Part shown: in pieces, positions 23,113 through 35,355 of the stretch
How positions within the stretch are numbered: the stretch's first letter is position 1
Layout of the letters: every line of letters starts with the position of its first letter
The notes under the pieces: model-generated
The model's input: only the letters and a program-made list of their open reading frames with translations
The model's database searches: none
What the model was told of the DNA's origin: nothing
Made by a program: the position numbers and the translations under genes
From: Thysanoteuthis rhombus
Lineage: Eukaryota > Mollusca > Cephalopoda > Oegopsida > Thysanoteuthidae
Assembly (NCBI GenBank): GCA_963457665.1
Contig: OY735213.1
Span: 57,650,793-57,714,792 of the forward strand
DNA length: 64,000 nucleotides
Direction: 5' to 3'

Positions 23113-25025
23113 TGCCGTATCACCTACATTAGATAAAAACTCATCTTTTGAATGGTCACTTGAGTTTCATCCCGCTTGCTCAACGATCTCTTATGTTATT
23201 CTTTACTTGTAGATAGTGAACTGCAGTGGAAGCCACACATCAAAGTGACTAAGATAACCAAGCTGGTGCAAATAATTTTCAGCACTTGATTCGGATACCT
23301 CCAGTTTTTGTTACAGTATCAATCAGGTACAAGTTCTTTTGTTATTGTATCAATCAGATACAAATACGTTCATGGGAAACTAGAATCCACTCCACGCAGA
23401 GAACAGTTCATTATTATCTTTCTCTCTTTATAATATTCGGCGACTGGTAACCAAAGATCGTACTTATGACAACTGCATAAATTTTTATTTTGTATGTTGG
23501 TTGTATTTTTACTCGTCATGAAATTTAGGCATGAACAAAAATTTTCATCAGAAGATCTAAGAATCTAAGAAATTCCGTTTTCGATTTTTAAAATGTTTTT
23601 ATTAGAAGAAGAAAGACTGCAAAAAAAAAAAAAAATGCTATCAACTTTTTGTGACTAAATTCTATAGAACCGAAGATTAACAGTGTTATTTTTATGCAAC
23701 CAAAAATGGCAGTGATATTAGCATCTAGAAAGTTTTCAAAAATTTCAATGACATAGAATACCTAGATTTTGAAAATCTGTCAAAAATCAACATATCATTT
23801 TATTTCAATTACATTTTCCATATTTGTTCATCAAAAGAAAAAAATTTTAAAAAGAATTTCCCATCCCAAATTTTGAAAAAGATATTTCTGTTTCGTCGGA
23901 TCCCTAGCCATACCTCATCAATTTTGTGATTTATCTAATGATAAACTGCTGCTATCGTTTATTTCTACACATTTTACTGGTAACTCTCACACGGTAATTG
24001 TTAGGCTTACTCTTTTTTTTTTTTTTAGAAAAAAAAAACGTAGGAACTGCTCGAATCGAACTCCTCCTTTAGGATAAAAAAACAACAAAAAACAGGAAAA
24101 TCAAGTAAAACATTTTTTCTTCTGGGTAACTTTCTACTTTCATTCGAATGATTATGATTTAAGCTTTTGATCTGGGGGAAAAAAATTCTCTCAATATCTG
24201 AGAAGTAGATTTTTCCTATTTTTTTATCGATTTTTTTCTATTATTCTGATACTTGTGAAATGTATATTTTCCATTCTTTTCATTATGTACTTTGACTGGA
24301 ATAAATGAATATCATTACATGGATAAATAATGAAAAATGATGAAAACTGACCACTATTTGAAATGATTGAAGGCTACAAATGAATTTCAATCTTGTAAAT
24401 TCTACAAAATTTGGGGTTACGTCCCCTCTGATTTCCGTAGTCAGCAGAAATAAGCTGGTCTGGCATCAAACAATTATAAACATGAATCATTTCTTTTAGA
24501 AGGTGCTGATTGAAAGTGTTGAAAGTATATTTTTAATTTTTAAAAATTTTGGACATTTTAGCGCAATTTAGTTGAACGATGATGAAACAAAATATTTTCC
24601 CTTGAATTATCTGCTTTTCACAATGAATTAAGTTCTTGTAGAATTCTAATTACGGAATTCTAAATTAAAATATTTTTTTTACTGTGATCAAAAATGGCCT
24701 TATGATTGATTTTTTCTCGCCTAATATAGGGAACAATCTAAGTTATAACTAAAGAAAACGTTTTTCTTTTTGTTCAGACAAGAATATGGGCAATTTTTTT
24801 TCTAGAAAAAACATAAAAAATTTGAGAACAGAATTTTGAAAATCATAATTACGTTTTTAAAATCAGGTATCGATTATCTGGTGAAATTTTTTGCTCGTAC
24901 TAAAATTCTCAAAAAAATAGATGATGTTGAAACTGTTGCTTATTTTCTTCTATTTTCAATGTTGGAATCGATAAACAAAAATATGCCAATTTTGACAAAA
25001 TGTTTGAAAAAATACACGCTGGTCT
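23113..25025. other. Gene-free stretch, very AT-rich
   Basis: About 1.9 kb with many A and T runs (23620, 24010, 24045). No repeat family, terminal repeats or protein motif was recognised. The open frame at 24836-25027 is short and unremarkable. Confidence 0.5.
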
Positions 25026-25192
25026 GACAGCTGTCATAATACAATCAAAATCGATCTTTTTGAATGAAGTTAATTAAAACTGAACATCTTTAATGCCATC
25101 TAACGACAAAAACAGAATAAGCTTCTTGAAATTTCCAAGAAAAAGCATTCTCAATTAGTATCAATTTTTGACTAGCATTTTTTCTTTCTCAT

Positions 25193-25563
25193 CACTTATT
25201 GGAAACCGTCAAACTAAACTGTCTACATGCTTTTTTTTTGTATCAGTTTTCAAACTGGTCTGTCTGGCTGCACTAATCGAGCTAGAGGGTGAAAAATTCA
25301 AACATTACCTCATCATGTTACCCCTCCTCAAGTAGGTGTCCAGTGGATAAGGGGGCTCCATTTGGGATGTACGTTTGTGCCATGCCCCCCCCTCCATCAT
25401 TTGAGAAGTAGGATTTTTCAAGTGATCACCATTAAGGTGAGAGGAGTAACTTATCTAGTGATCACCCCTTTTTCCAATTTTTTTATTGATCATTCCCAAC
25501 ACAGCATGCTACCAAACGACATTGGTCATGGGACGGTTTCTGTTGAGTGACAAACCAGACCTG
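25193..25563 (-). mobile_element. Family A element, copy A2
   Basis: Reverse-oriented, shortened copy with both ends readable. The 3' terminus on the plus strand is TCACTTATTGGAAACCGTC. The 5' terminus, reverse-complemented, is TCACTCAACAGAAACCGTC. They match at 15 of 19 positions, the best evidence that family A has terminal inverted repeats. Outside the 5' end lies AAACCAGACCTG, which is also conserved in copies A1, A8, A9 and A14. Part of the middle is deleted. Confidence 0.75.
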
Positions 25564-25654
25564 TTTTATTTTCAATCCAGACCTGTTTACTCAATGGTCA
25601 TGGAATAACTATTTGAGACTCATGATAAAAAGATACAGTGGAATGAAAGAAATG

Positions 25655-26120
25655 TCAAAAATTAATGATATCCACACCTCACATGAATTAATCACCGTAG
25701 CCTGCGTGTGTATTAATTATCTCTAGAATTATCTGAAAAATTATCTTAAAAAATTGATCTTTTATTCCAAGATTATCCAAAGAGATCTTTTATCCGAAAT
25801 CATCAAAAAAAGAGATTTTTTATCTTGAATTATCTCTAAAAAACAGATCTTTTATCTAAAATTATTCGAAAAATAGATCTTCTATCTGAAATTATCTGAA
25901 AAAATCGATCTTTTATTTAAAATTATCTTAAGTAATGGATACTTTATCTAAAATTATCTAAAAAAAATACCAGCACAAGATTTGCACATTGTTGGTCCAA
26001 AATGGCCATACAGACCAAAAAAATTTGATGCTCAGAGACACACATCCACACATAGATGAGCAAAGAAAGAGGAGTCTGTAGTTCACTTGGTTGTTTGCCA
26101 CATGTGGGACATCACTGATT
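25655..26120 (+). mobile_element. Family B element, copy B3 with expanded minisatellite
   Basis: Full-length copy. It starts near CACACCTCACATGAATTAAT and holds about eight 29-33-bp units of the type 'ATCTTTTATCTAAAATTATC' plus an A run (25735-25970). Next come 'ATACCAGCACAAGATTTG', 'TTGGTCCAAAATGGCCAT' and the 3' end with 'AGTCTGTAGTTCACTTGG'. The segment between the core and the 3' end is deleted ('CACTTTTTCTGAA..' missing). It sits in the centre of the 25-27 kb inverted repeat. Confidence 0.75.
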
Positions 26121-26535
26121 AAATTGTTTTATCAACATCAATGTTGATAGTACTTTAAATGCTAGCTAGTATGACAGTTGTCAAAAGACAATCAATAGAA
26201 AAAAAAATTGCATACTTTCTTTCTTTCAATTTTTTCGTACATTAATTGATCCTCAACTCAACTTGAGAGTTTGTAACAGAAACATCTGTCTCTCTGACCC
26301 TCTCTTATCTCATATTTGTCACACACATGTGTCAACACTTTTGAGGGAAAACAAAAGTTATTCATGAAAATTTTATTTGCAAAAATTGGTGAAAATTCTA
26401 CATACATTTTCATTCTCAATGCAAATTGTTGAAAAATTCTTGAAAGATTCTTTCTTATTGCTTGAAATTAGAGCTTGAATTCAGTGTTTGAATTGTAAAT
26501 CAATCTTTAAATATAAACACGTCTGATGAGTTATT

Positions 26536-26916
26536 CAGCAGAAAACCCTCAATTGACCAGCGTATTGTGAGTGTTCAATTTGAACATTAGGAGAAGGCTT
26601 GCTTAACAAATAAATTTACTTCTCTTGCCTCTTGTTTGATAGTGATCACTAAAAAGTCTGAATTTTCAAGAAACAAGTGAGTACAAACCAAGGGCAAATT
26701 TAGTGCTGGCTTACATCGCAAACTGCTAAAATCTGAGGCCGGGGTATTTTGAAAAAACAAAAACAAACTTTTTTACAGACATAATGAGTGAATGTTTGAA
26801 TTGCATTGGTGCAGCCTGTACATATGATTCATTCATAGCCAGCCAGTCAACCAGTCAGAACAACTTGAAAACTGACAGAAACCTTTGTTGACAGTTTTGG
26901 TTGACGGTTTCTAATG
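26536..26916 (+). mobile_element. Family A element, copy A3
   Basis: Forward copy forming the right arm of the composite inverted repeat. Its 5' portion is degenerate (CAGCAGAAAACCCTCAATTG). From 'GATAGTGATCACTAAAAAGT' on it follows the family closely, through 'GGTGCAGCCTGTACATATGA' and 'AGCCAGCCAGTCAACCAGT' to the 3' end at GACGGTTTCTAAT. Confidence 0.75.
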
Positions 26917-27169
26917 ATATTGACTAGCTATAGATAGTGTTTTTATCGTATCCCTAATCACTTTCATTAAGAAAAACTTGAGTTTGATGAAATTAGTATA
27001 GGACAGCCTAAAAAGATCATTCTGTGTTCATCTTTGGATGGCATTTGGAGAGTTCAGTTTTAACCAACTTTGTTGAAAAAGATCACTTTCGATTTCATTC
27101 CGACAGCTGTCATATCAACATGCATTAGAAAGAGAATGTAGATGAATTCTTCTCACAAATGTTATCTTT

Positions 27170-27780
27170 AATCGAAGCGTAAATTTTGAACAAAATTTGC
27201 CTAGTTTATCTCTCCATCTTGTATTCTGTCGACCTTGGTTGTGCATGTGATCTCTGGGGATCCATGCTGTGAGTTGTAATGTCCATCGGTTGTCTGTCAT
27301 TCTTGCAACATGGCCTGCTCATTGCCATTTAAGTTTTTGATAGATCTTATAAAGTTTTGGACTCTCATTTTATTTCTGATATACTGTGCTGTCTTGTGAT
27401 CTCTCCATTTAAGGTTGAGCATGATTCTCTCATGCACACATTGCATGCTTCTCAGTTTGCAGGTCTGTCTCTTGGTTAGGTTCCATGTTTCAGCTCCATA
27501 AGTGACTATCAGGAGGATGCAATAGTTGAATAGTCTTCTTCTTAGGATTATTGAGATTGTCTGGTTTTTTAAGGTTGAGCTTGCTCTGCCGAAGGCTTGC
27601 CAGCCTAGAGTGATTCTTTGCTTGATTTTTTCTTCTTTTGAGGATGTCATGGAGATTTGTTGTCCTAGGTTGATATAGTGGTCTACCTTCCCCAGTTTTG
27701 CATCTTCAATCTTGACAGTTATGTTCTTTTTCCACAAAATTTTGTTCATCTCTGACCAAGCTGGTAACAAGTGGAGTGTG
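27170..27780 (-). mobile_element. RTE-like LINE, fragment L5
   Basis: Minus-strand copy with the best-preserved reading frame of the family here (27297-27878). It reads 'LGKVDHYINLGQQISMTSSK', 'ITLGWQAFGRASSTLKNQT', 'YCILLIVTYGAETWNLTKRQ', 'ERIMLNLKWRDHKTAQYIRN' and 'SIKNLNGNEQAMLQE'. It then shifts frame into 'TDNRWTLQLTAWIPRDHMHN' and 'QGRQNTRWRDKLGKF'. The final C-terminal block and the GAT tail are absent, so it is truncated at both ends. Confidence 0.85.
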
Positions 27781-28194
27781 TGCGTGTGAGTGTATGGGGG
27801 GGAAGCTGTTAAATCATTTTTTTTATATAGACTCCTACTATGGCGATCATAGAATGTATAAATCTCTATATAATCCATTATGTCACATGTGCCTTTCCTA
27901 AGTGCTCATTTTATTCTTTTTTTTGAACATCATGAAAATACGTAATGATGAAAAATTAAGAACTGAAAAATTAGTCGAATATTCTAGCTTTCATAATGTA
28001 GAATAAAGTTTCTTTTTTATCATTAACGACTAGAATGTTCTTGTATTTCTTTGATGAGGTTCTCAGCTCAGATTGGATTAGTGATATTTTCTTGAACAGG
28101 TTTCATGTTAAATCATCTTCTCCAGACTCCTGTAATCATTTTAGATTTTCGCATGACTCCCAAATATCTATTATGGATTTGTAGTTGTAAAGAA
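27781..28194. other. Gene-free stretch, nothing recognised
   Basis: A short GTGTGCGTGTGAGTGTATG phrase at 27778 is followed by AT-rich sequence without family likeness. Confidence 0.4.
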
Positions 28195-28570
28195 TCTCCT
28201 GTTCATCCTAATATTTATTGAGTCTATTTTGGGAAGAATTCACATTTTTTGGAACACAATATTTCATTAGGCTGGCTATTCCATATCTGCACTATGCAGA
28301 CATTGAAACTATATTTTCATATATCCAACCTAGCTCTTTGTTGGTTCTTTTTCTGTTTTTTACCCCTGTTTCCTGTTCTCTGTGTATTCTTTCCCACGTC
28401 TTGATGAAACCATCCACCCTCTTATCATAATTTCTATTTATGTTCTTATATACTTCTATCATATTTCCCTCTTCTTCTATTGATAAGAGTGGGTAGCTTC
28501 AGTTTATGGAGGCACACTTCATAAGTTGGATTTGCCATTCCAGGTACTATTTCCTTTTCGAACACAATAC
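28195..28570 (-). mobile_element. CR1-like LINE, 3' end
   Basis: Minus strand reads 'NMIEVYKNINRNYDKRVDGF', then a stretch like 'ETGVKNRKRTNKELGWIYEN' and 'SASLMKYCVP..VNSSQNRLNKY'. This is the C-terminal 'RGDMIEVYK..TRGxxxKLxK' and 'NSFKNRLDKF' layout of CR1/jockey-group elements. Stops and a frame change break it. It directly abuts the hAT relic to its right. Confidence 0.6.
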
Positions 28571-30000
28571 AACTTGCAATAATGAATCAACATCCTAAAG
28601 TGAATTCTGTTCCTTGGTTTTCAATTCAAAACCCTGGTCAAAAAATCCTTATTCAAACAGGAAAGTTGCAGTCATCATTACTAGTGGTTGACAGGCCTTC
28701 AAGGCTATCAATTGGTATTCAGGAAAAGCAAGCAATGATTTTTGAGTGAAGACATAATGAATCTCAATGGACCTTGCTCCCAAATCTGCTTGGTGGATGT
28801 TGCTGATGATAAAAGGATTAACTATCCACATCTGATTGTCCGATTCCCACAGATTCTTTTTGGGAAAATATGTTTCAAAATTTCTAGACATCAACTTCAG
28901 ATGGTCAGGAATAATATCCTTCAATGTTTGCTTCCAGATCAGCCTGTTTTTCTTTACACTCACACTCTTTGAGAAAGCTTTCCAAGGGGGAAATAGAAGA
29001 AATTGCCATAATATTACTCTGTCAGTTGGTGATCCTTATTTTCATGACTTATATTTTCCCAAAGACATCAAAAACGTTACTTCCTTTACCCTAGAAGTGG
29101 CAACTTGAGCTGATTAGAGTGCTCTAAAACAGAGGTCATGAAAATACAATTCGGCCAGCCAAAATCCACTGTTGAAATACATTGCTTTCATATCATTTTG
29201 GACAGTAAAAAATACAGACAGTTAATTTTTCAGAGATAGTACTCTTTCAAGAACTGTTCCAAATGAAAACCATCAAGTCTCAAAATGCAAAAGGAGAATC
29301 ATGTGGACTGTAGATATAGTCTTGCATAGCACGGAATACAGCCAACATTTTTAGCAAGTGGACAAATAGAATTGACAATTTTCATCCCACCTTGCAACAA
29401 TTCGTTCAGTTTATCTTTCTGATCATTTGGTCAAATGCTCAGTTCCTTTGCAATTAGTGCTTTCCAATGTAAACAGCAACGTAAAAAAGTACAATTTTCG
29501 GATTTTTCTTTCATGTGAGCTGTGATTCCTTTCTGTTTTCTCACCATGGCTGCATCACTGTCTGTAAATACAGAAACATATGTGCTCCAAGATATATTTT
29601 GATTTTTTATAAGTTTGTCCAGCTTGGAGAAAAATCCCTTGGAAAGCAAAAAAGATAATGATTTACAATTTTTCCCAAGCTTTGGCCCAATATACAACAA
29701 GTTGTGCATCATTCTTAATGTTCATAGTTTTTATCAAAATGCAGAGTGAGAAATGCTGTTACCAACAGTTTTGTAATTAGCTGATGCTTCAGATCTTCAA
29801 CTCTAAAAGTAGATCTGAGCTTCACTGTGTCATTGGACAAAAAGAAATTGCACAACTTCATCGATTGATTGCTCTTCGCCATGTAGAAGATTGGCAACGA
29901 CTTTCAAACATGATTTGTCAACTTTCGCAGCCTCCAGCTATTTTAAAGAGAGACAAGTAGAAGAGTTTTCTTTGCCATTTTTCACACTTGAATGGAATAA
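28571..30000 (-). mobile_element. hAT transposase relic, ZBED5/FAM200-like type
   Basis: Minus-strand transposase with blocks in order from right to left. First is 'LPIFYMAKSNQSMKLCNFFL', matching the 'LIAKxxKPHTIGE' region. Next is 'NISWSTYVSVFTDSDAAMVR', where 'VFTDSDAAM' matches the 'CTDGAASM' active-site block. Then come 'CCLHWKALIAKELS' (matching 'CxIHREALASKxLS') and 'KIVNSICPLAKN'. After these come 'FGWPNCIFMTSVLEHSNQLK', 'LKLMSRNFETYFPK', and the dimerisation region 'FPEYQLIALKACQPLVMMTA'. It is nearly complete in layout but broken by stops and frameshifts. The short antisense frames at 28742-29108 are shadows. Confidence 0.85.
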
Positions 30001-30828
30001 ATTTTGCTGCATCAACAATTTGTATCTCACTGGGTGGGAAAAATTAGTCGCTGAACAAATGAGCTCAGGAAAAGACGTGGGAAGAATTTCTCTGCTTCAT
30101 GAAGACATGTGTTTATGATACAAGATTGGTATGGACAAACGACCTGCTTCTAATCACTGAAAATACAAGCTGGAGAAATGTTGATGAAAAACAAATCATC
30201 TTCGAGTTCATGGAAGAATGTCCTGTCCATGTATGTGGAGTTAAATTGACAAGAAAGGGCCCCCAAATGTCTTACATTCTTTAGAACTCACTCTGAGAAC
30301 AATTTCACTCCAATGTTACAATGACAGACTCAATCTATTTGGGGTTTGTACAATGTACAATGTGGGATGCATTTGTTTTTTGGACACTTTTCACTTTGTG
30401 CCTGTGTGCAGACACCAATCTTATTTGCTGGCTTTTTTTGCCAAAATGATGGATATGTTGCAGTAACCTACTGTTGACCTTCAGATCTTGAACATGTGAC
30501 CATAAGCGGAGGTATATTGCTTTTTGATCAATATATTTGTGCGGTCAGTTGATTGGTTCATTAGGGGTTTTTGGATCAAATGTTGACATTCGGATGACCT
30601 TTTTTTTAGTCTTAATAGGTTACCCAAGAGATTCTTGTATATATGCAAAAATAACCCAGACTAGTTTGACTATGATCAAGTCTCTCGGTTTTTCTATTAT
30701 TAATCAAAAAAATATGCAAAAAGCAATTATTTTACAGCTAACTAATGCTATTTTCTTGTGGTTGAAACGAAATTAAAACTTCAAAAAAGATATTCATATG
30801 ATTCCAATACATTCAAGAGTTGTGAAAA
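30001..30828. other. Gene-free stretch, nothing recognised
   Basis: May hold decayed N-terminal (BED-finger) sequence of the hAT relic at its left, but I see no Cys/His pattern to support that. The frame at 30537-30776 has no family likeness. Confidence 0.4.
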
Positions 30829-31175
30829 AAGTGTCTTTTGGCAGCATGCTATGTAGGAGGCGATCAATGAGTGAGGTACTTTTCTCGCCTTTAAGCTGAA
30901 ATCATAAAGTCTAAATTTTGAAAAAACATGCAGGTATAATTTAGCATAAACTTATATTGCAAACTGGCCCAATTGCTTGAGACTTATTTAGTGGGTAATT
31001 TTCAGAAAAACGAGATTACCATTTTTTGCTGATATAATAGACAGTACACAATTTTCAGCCCTCTAACTCCATTTCTTGTACATGTGATACATCCTAAGCC
31101 AGCCATCCAGCTACCTGGACCAACTTAAAAACTGAGAGAAACCTATGTTGACAGTTTTAGTGACAGTTTTGGTGC
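30829..31175 (+). mobile_element. Family A element, copy A4
   Basis: Starts within the family at GTGTCTTTTGGCAGCATGC and continues through 'TTTAGCATAAACTTATATTG', 'CAGCCCTCTAACTCCATT' and 'AACCTATGTTGACAGTTTTA'. It lacks the 5' terminus and the outermost 3' bases. Confidence 0.75.
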
Positions 31176-32020
<845 letters not shown>

Positions 32021-32091
32021 TTTTATTTTGAAAATAAAAGCAATAAATATGAGAAGAGAATCGGAGAACATACGATGAATGGAAGGAGGAA

Positions 32092-32259
32092 GATGAAGAA
32101 GTGAAAAGAGAAATTAATGGATGAAGAAGTGAAAAGAGAAATTAATGGATGAAGAAGTGAAAAGAGAAATTGGTAGATGAAGAAGTGAAAAGAGAAATTG
32201 GTGGATGAAGAAGTGAAAGTAAAAATCAATGGATGAAGAAGTGAAAAGAGAAATTACTG
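32092..32259 (+). repeat. 28-bp minisatellite, six units
   Basis: Six units of exactly 28 bp beginning GATGAAGAAGTGAAAAGAGA, with only a few substitutions; the fifth unit differs most (GTGAAAGTAAAAATC). The first two are identical. Since 28 is not a multiple of three, the open frame across it cannot be a true repeated peptide. Confidence 0.95.
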
Positions 32260-32622
32260 AATGAGGAAAAATCCTCTGCAGTCAGACGTGGGGAACAGAA
32301 CAATAATCATGGTTTTACTTCTTTGCTAGCTGAACTTGAACCCAATATATGCAGGCAAGGTTTTGACTTTTCTCATTGCTGTCCATTGATTTTGTCATTA
32401 CTTCCCCAAATACCTTTAGTAATTTTCTGCACAAACAAATTCAATATTATTGGTAGTTGGAGGAAATCATTGAAGATTAAGAAATGAATTTGGCAATTCC
32501 TAACTTCAAATCCTTTGTCCCTATGTTGTCAAACATTCCAGAAATAGCATGCCTTCTCACTCAATAACTCATAGCATATTCTTATAACTCTAAAGAATTT
32601 TATGATTTGATATACAAGATCA
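32260..32622. other. Gene-free stretch, nothing recognised
   Basis: Unique-looking AT-rich sequence between the minisatellite and family A copy A5. Confidence 0.4.
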
Positions 32623-32832
32623 AGTTGGTCACTCAATAGAAACTGTCATGTCTTTTGGCAGCATGCCACGTTCGGGTGATCAATCAAAATATTGGAAGGA
32701 GTGAGCAATGAATAAGCTACTGCTCTCTGTTAGCCAGTGATCACTGAAAATATCTAGATTTTCAAAAAAAAAAACAGCAGGCGCAAACTAGAGACCAATT
32801 TAGCATCAACTTACATTGCGAAGTGAACTTCA
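32623..32832 (+). mobile_element. Family A element, copy A5 (5' part)
   Basis: Has the 5' terminus TTGGTCACTCAATAGAAACT and runs through 'GATCAATCAAAATATTGGAA' and 'GCCAGTGATCACTGAAAAT' to 'TTACATTGCGAAGTGAAC'. The 3' half is replaced by tRNA-like sequence at 32846. Confidence 0.75.
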
Positions 32833-32845
32833 AATTAACAATGAA

Positions 32846-32930
32846 GTTGCTGCGGCCAAATGGTGAAAAGCTGCCAGGTGTATACGAGACTCCCTCTGGC
32901 TTGAGGGTCAGAGTTTGATTCTCAGTGTCG
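32846..32930 (+). ncRNA. tRNA-like sequence, SINE head or tRNA pseudogene
   Basis: Contains an A-box-like phrase GGCCAAATGGTGAAAAGC, a small stem CCCTC/GAGGG around TGGCTT, and a B-box-like phrase GAGTTTGATTCTC. They are spaced like a tRNA with a long variable arm (Leu/Ser type). The T-arm would be CAGAG-TTTGATT-CTCAG with one mismatch. The acceptor stem does not pair convincingly, so it is not a functional tRNA. It follows directly on the truncated family A copy. A tRNA-derived SINE is possible, but only one copy is seen. Confidence 0.4.
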
Positions 32931-34261
32931 TTGAAAAAATTGAAAATATCATTTTATGGAATTTACTCTGAAACTGTCACCCATGTTTTGCCTAAACAAA
33001 GATTTTCTCGAAGGGATTGATTCACATTTTGATATTGAAATCATTGAGTGTCAAATGGAAATAAACTCGGTTAAATCAGAAATCCAACACATCCAGTGAA
33101 ATGAAAATCATGCTTAAGAATTTATACTATTGCTCCACTCCTATATCAGTCAAATTGGTACCCCGAATTCCTGTGGGACTTCTCACTTTATTCCGAGAGA
33201 ATGCTGCATTTTTACAACGGATTTCATTTCAGATGTGGCCTAAATGAGGCAAAACTTTGCTTTCATAGTAAAAAATATCTTTTTTGCAGATTTGCTTTGA
33301 GTCCTACACTTGACCCACCCTAGGTTGCAGAAATAAAAAAAGGGCTTTCAAGCAGATTTTTTAGACTTCTATCAACCACCCACACAGGGCCTTTTCTGGC
33401 CTGTTAGAAGTGGGATTAAGAATAAAGGAATATTTTTATATAATCTTAATCTCTTTTGCTGTGTCACAAATGAATGTATTTCTATGTAATAGGCTATTAA
33501 TCAGGGCCGTAGACTTATGGAAGCGCAAACTGTGCAACTGCACAGAGCCCCCAAATTCAAGTTTTCTTCCATCGTAATTTTGCTGCTTTTTTTAACAAAA
33601 CTCAGGTTATTTTTGCATTCTGCAATCATCAAGAAAGCTGTATGGATCAGAGAATAAAGAATTTGCTCTTGATGAGAAATCAAATTAACCTGAGTGCAAT
33701 GATATTATAATCAAAAAGAGAAAAAGGAAAACTAGTTGAGATTTGATGAGGCCAATGCTTCATTCTAAATATTCAAACTACTGAGAATTATTATGTCTAC
33801 TACTACAAGGTGTTAACAAACAATATTAATGAATGAATGGACTGGCTTCACAATTGAAGATTTACACAGGGTTTTCCATGACTATAGGGTCTTAGTCGGT
33901 AGGGCCAGTATCATAGAATAGCACCCCACTACCTACACAATGGAGTTTTAAGGTGAAGTGTGACATAAACACAGCTGAACCCACCTTTTAAACCAAGGGT
34001 TTGCATTCTAAGGCCCACTAGCTAGCTATGGGGGTCTGCCACCCCTTTACTGGAGTATTTCAAATGTATGAAAATTCAGATGATGAAGAATGTAGCTATA
34101 TGATATGAATGACCTCTGCTGGTTGGCTTTTGAAGCCTAATCAGTAAGGCAGAGTCCATGTCAGGTGGGTTCCAAATGATAGAGTACTCGGGTATATACT
34201 TTATCAGATGCTTATTATCTATTTCTGATCAGTGCTACTTGTTTAACATTTGTGTAATATA
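32931..34261. other. Gene-free stretch, nothing recognised
   Basis: About 1.3 kb of CpG-poor sequence. No protein motif, terminal repeat or tandem array was recognised. A short phrase near 33505 (CAGGGCCGTAGAC) recalls MITE ends but has no partner. Confidence 0.4.
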
Positions 34262-34840
34262 ACAAGTCACTCAATAGAAACCATTATGAAACCAATGTTG
34301 TGTAGCTATCAAGCTTGAAAAAATTCCAATTGTTTCAGTTGATTGGTCTCTATGCAAAGAATGAAATAACAGCTAGATGTACCTAAGTGAGTTTAGCACT
34401 GAACAAGAGTTACTTATTGCATAAAAGCTTCTTATGCACTTTTTTTTTAATGAAATGTGTTGGAGGTGATCAATAAAAAAAATTGAAAAAGGGGTGATCA
34501 ATGAATAAGTCAGTCCTTTTTTCTTTTGTTAGGTAGTGATCACTAAAAAAAATCTGAATCCCCCCCCAAAAAAAAGGTAGACTCAAACTAAGTGATCAGT
34601 TTAACAAAAACCTACATTGCAAACTGAACCCCCCAGCTAAAAACTTATTTGGGGTGTGAATATCAAAAAAACAAAAAAATGTTTTTTCTAGAAATGATAA
34701 GGAGTAAATGTTTTGATTTTCAGCCCTCTAGCTCTATTGGTATGGCCTATATTTGTGATACATACATACTTAGCTGGCCAGACTAACTAGAAAACTGAAG
34801 GAACCTATTCAGATAGTTTTGGTGTTCCTAAGAACATGAA
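34262..34840 (+). mobile_element. Family A element, copy A6, interrupted
   Basis: The 5' end, AGTCACTCAATAGAAACCAT, is followed at 34305 by a 154-bp foreign segment. Family A sequence then resumes at GTTGGAGGTGATCAAT and runs to 'AGCCCTCTAGCTCTATTGGT' and the 3' end near 34840. The foreign segment has a close second copy at 35356. Confidence 0.75.
34305..34458 (+). repeat. Direct repeat G, copy 1
   Basis: A 154-bp segment, CTATCAAGCTTGAAAAAATT to AATGAAATGT, about 94% identical by eye to 35356-35513. It interrupts family A copy A6. The high identity contrasts with the much greater divergence between A copies, so the duplication looks recent. Confidence 0.9.
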
Positions 34841-35355
34841 AAAAATCAATAAACACTTGATGATATGAAACTGTCTTGAACTTTTTTTACAACCTTTTTC
34901 ACCCATCCTCTAACCCAGATAGCAATCATTTGAGCCCTACAGTTAATTTCATCATAGACGTGTCAAGGGAAAGATAACCTCAAGGAGCCCATTCCTCTTC
35001 ATTCCTCTGGTTTGAAATCAGAGTTGTCCCACTCCTGCCAACCATGACTAAAGAGTACAGTCTATCCTACTATTTACCCGTATCTGTGGAAGAGAAGAGA
35101 TGCCTACTGAAGGCATTCGTGTTACGTGAACACAAACCATCTCATCTGGAGTTTGAACCAGGCTCACCAATTCCATTCTCGAAGTCTTTAACTTTTTGAC
35201 TCCTCTACACCTTCTGTCTTGAACTACTGGGTATTTATTGGAATTCTAAATTGGAATAGTTCCACGGGTATTGTTCTAGACTGGACGATATCCTTGGAGA
35301 TTTGCACACAAATGGTATCTTAATAATGACTCACCACAATTCAGGTAAAATCTGG
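34841..35355. other. Gene-free stretch between the two G repeats
   Basis: No protein motif or known repeat recognised. Confidence 0.4.

Larger units (their letters stand above)
25026..27111. repeat. Large composite inverted repeat, F-A / A-F
   Basis: Left arm (25026-25563) is segment F(+) followed by family A in reverse. Right arm (26536-27111) is family A forward followed by F in reverse. Each outer end starts with the perfect palindrome GACAGCTGTC (25026-25035 and 27102-27111). F segments match by eye over about 90 bp, for example 'AAAACTGAAC' and 'GCCATCTAACGA' against 'GCCATCCAAAGA'. In both arms about 80-100 bp links F to A. The roughly 970-bp centre contains a family B copy. Other family A copies lack F. 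See the findings for interpretation. Confidence 0.65.
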
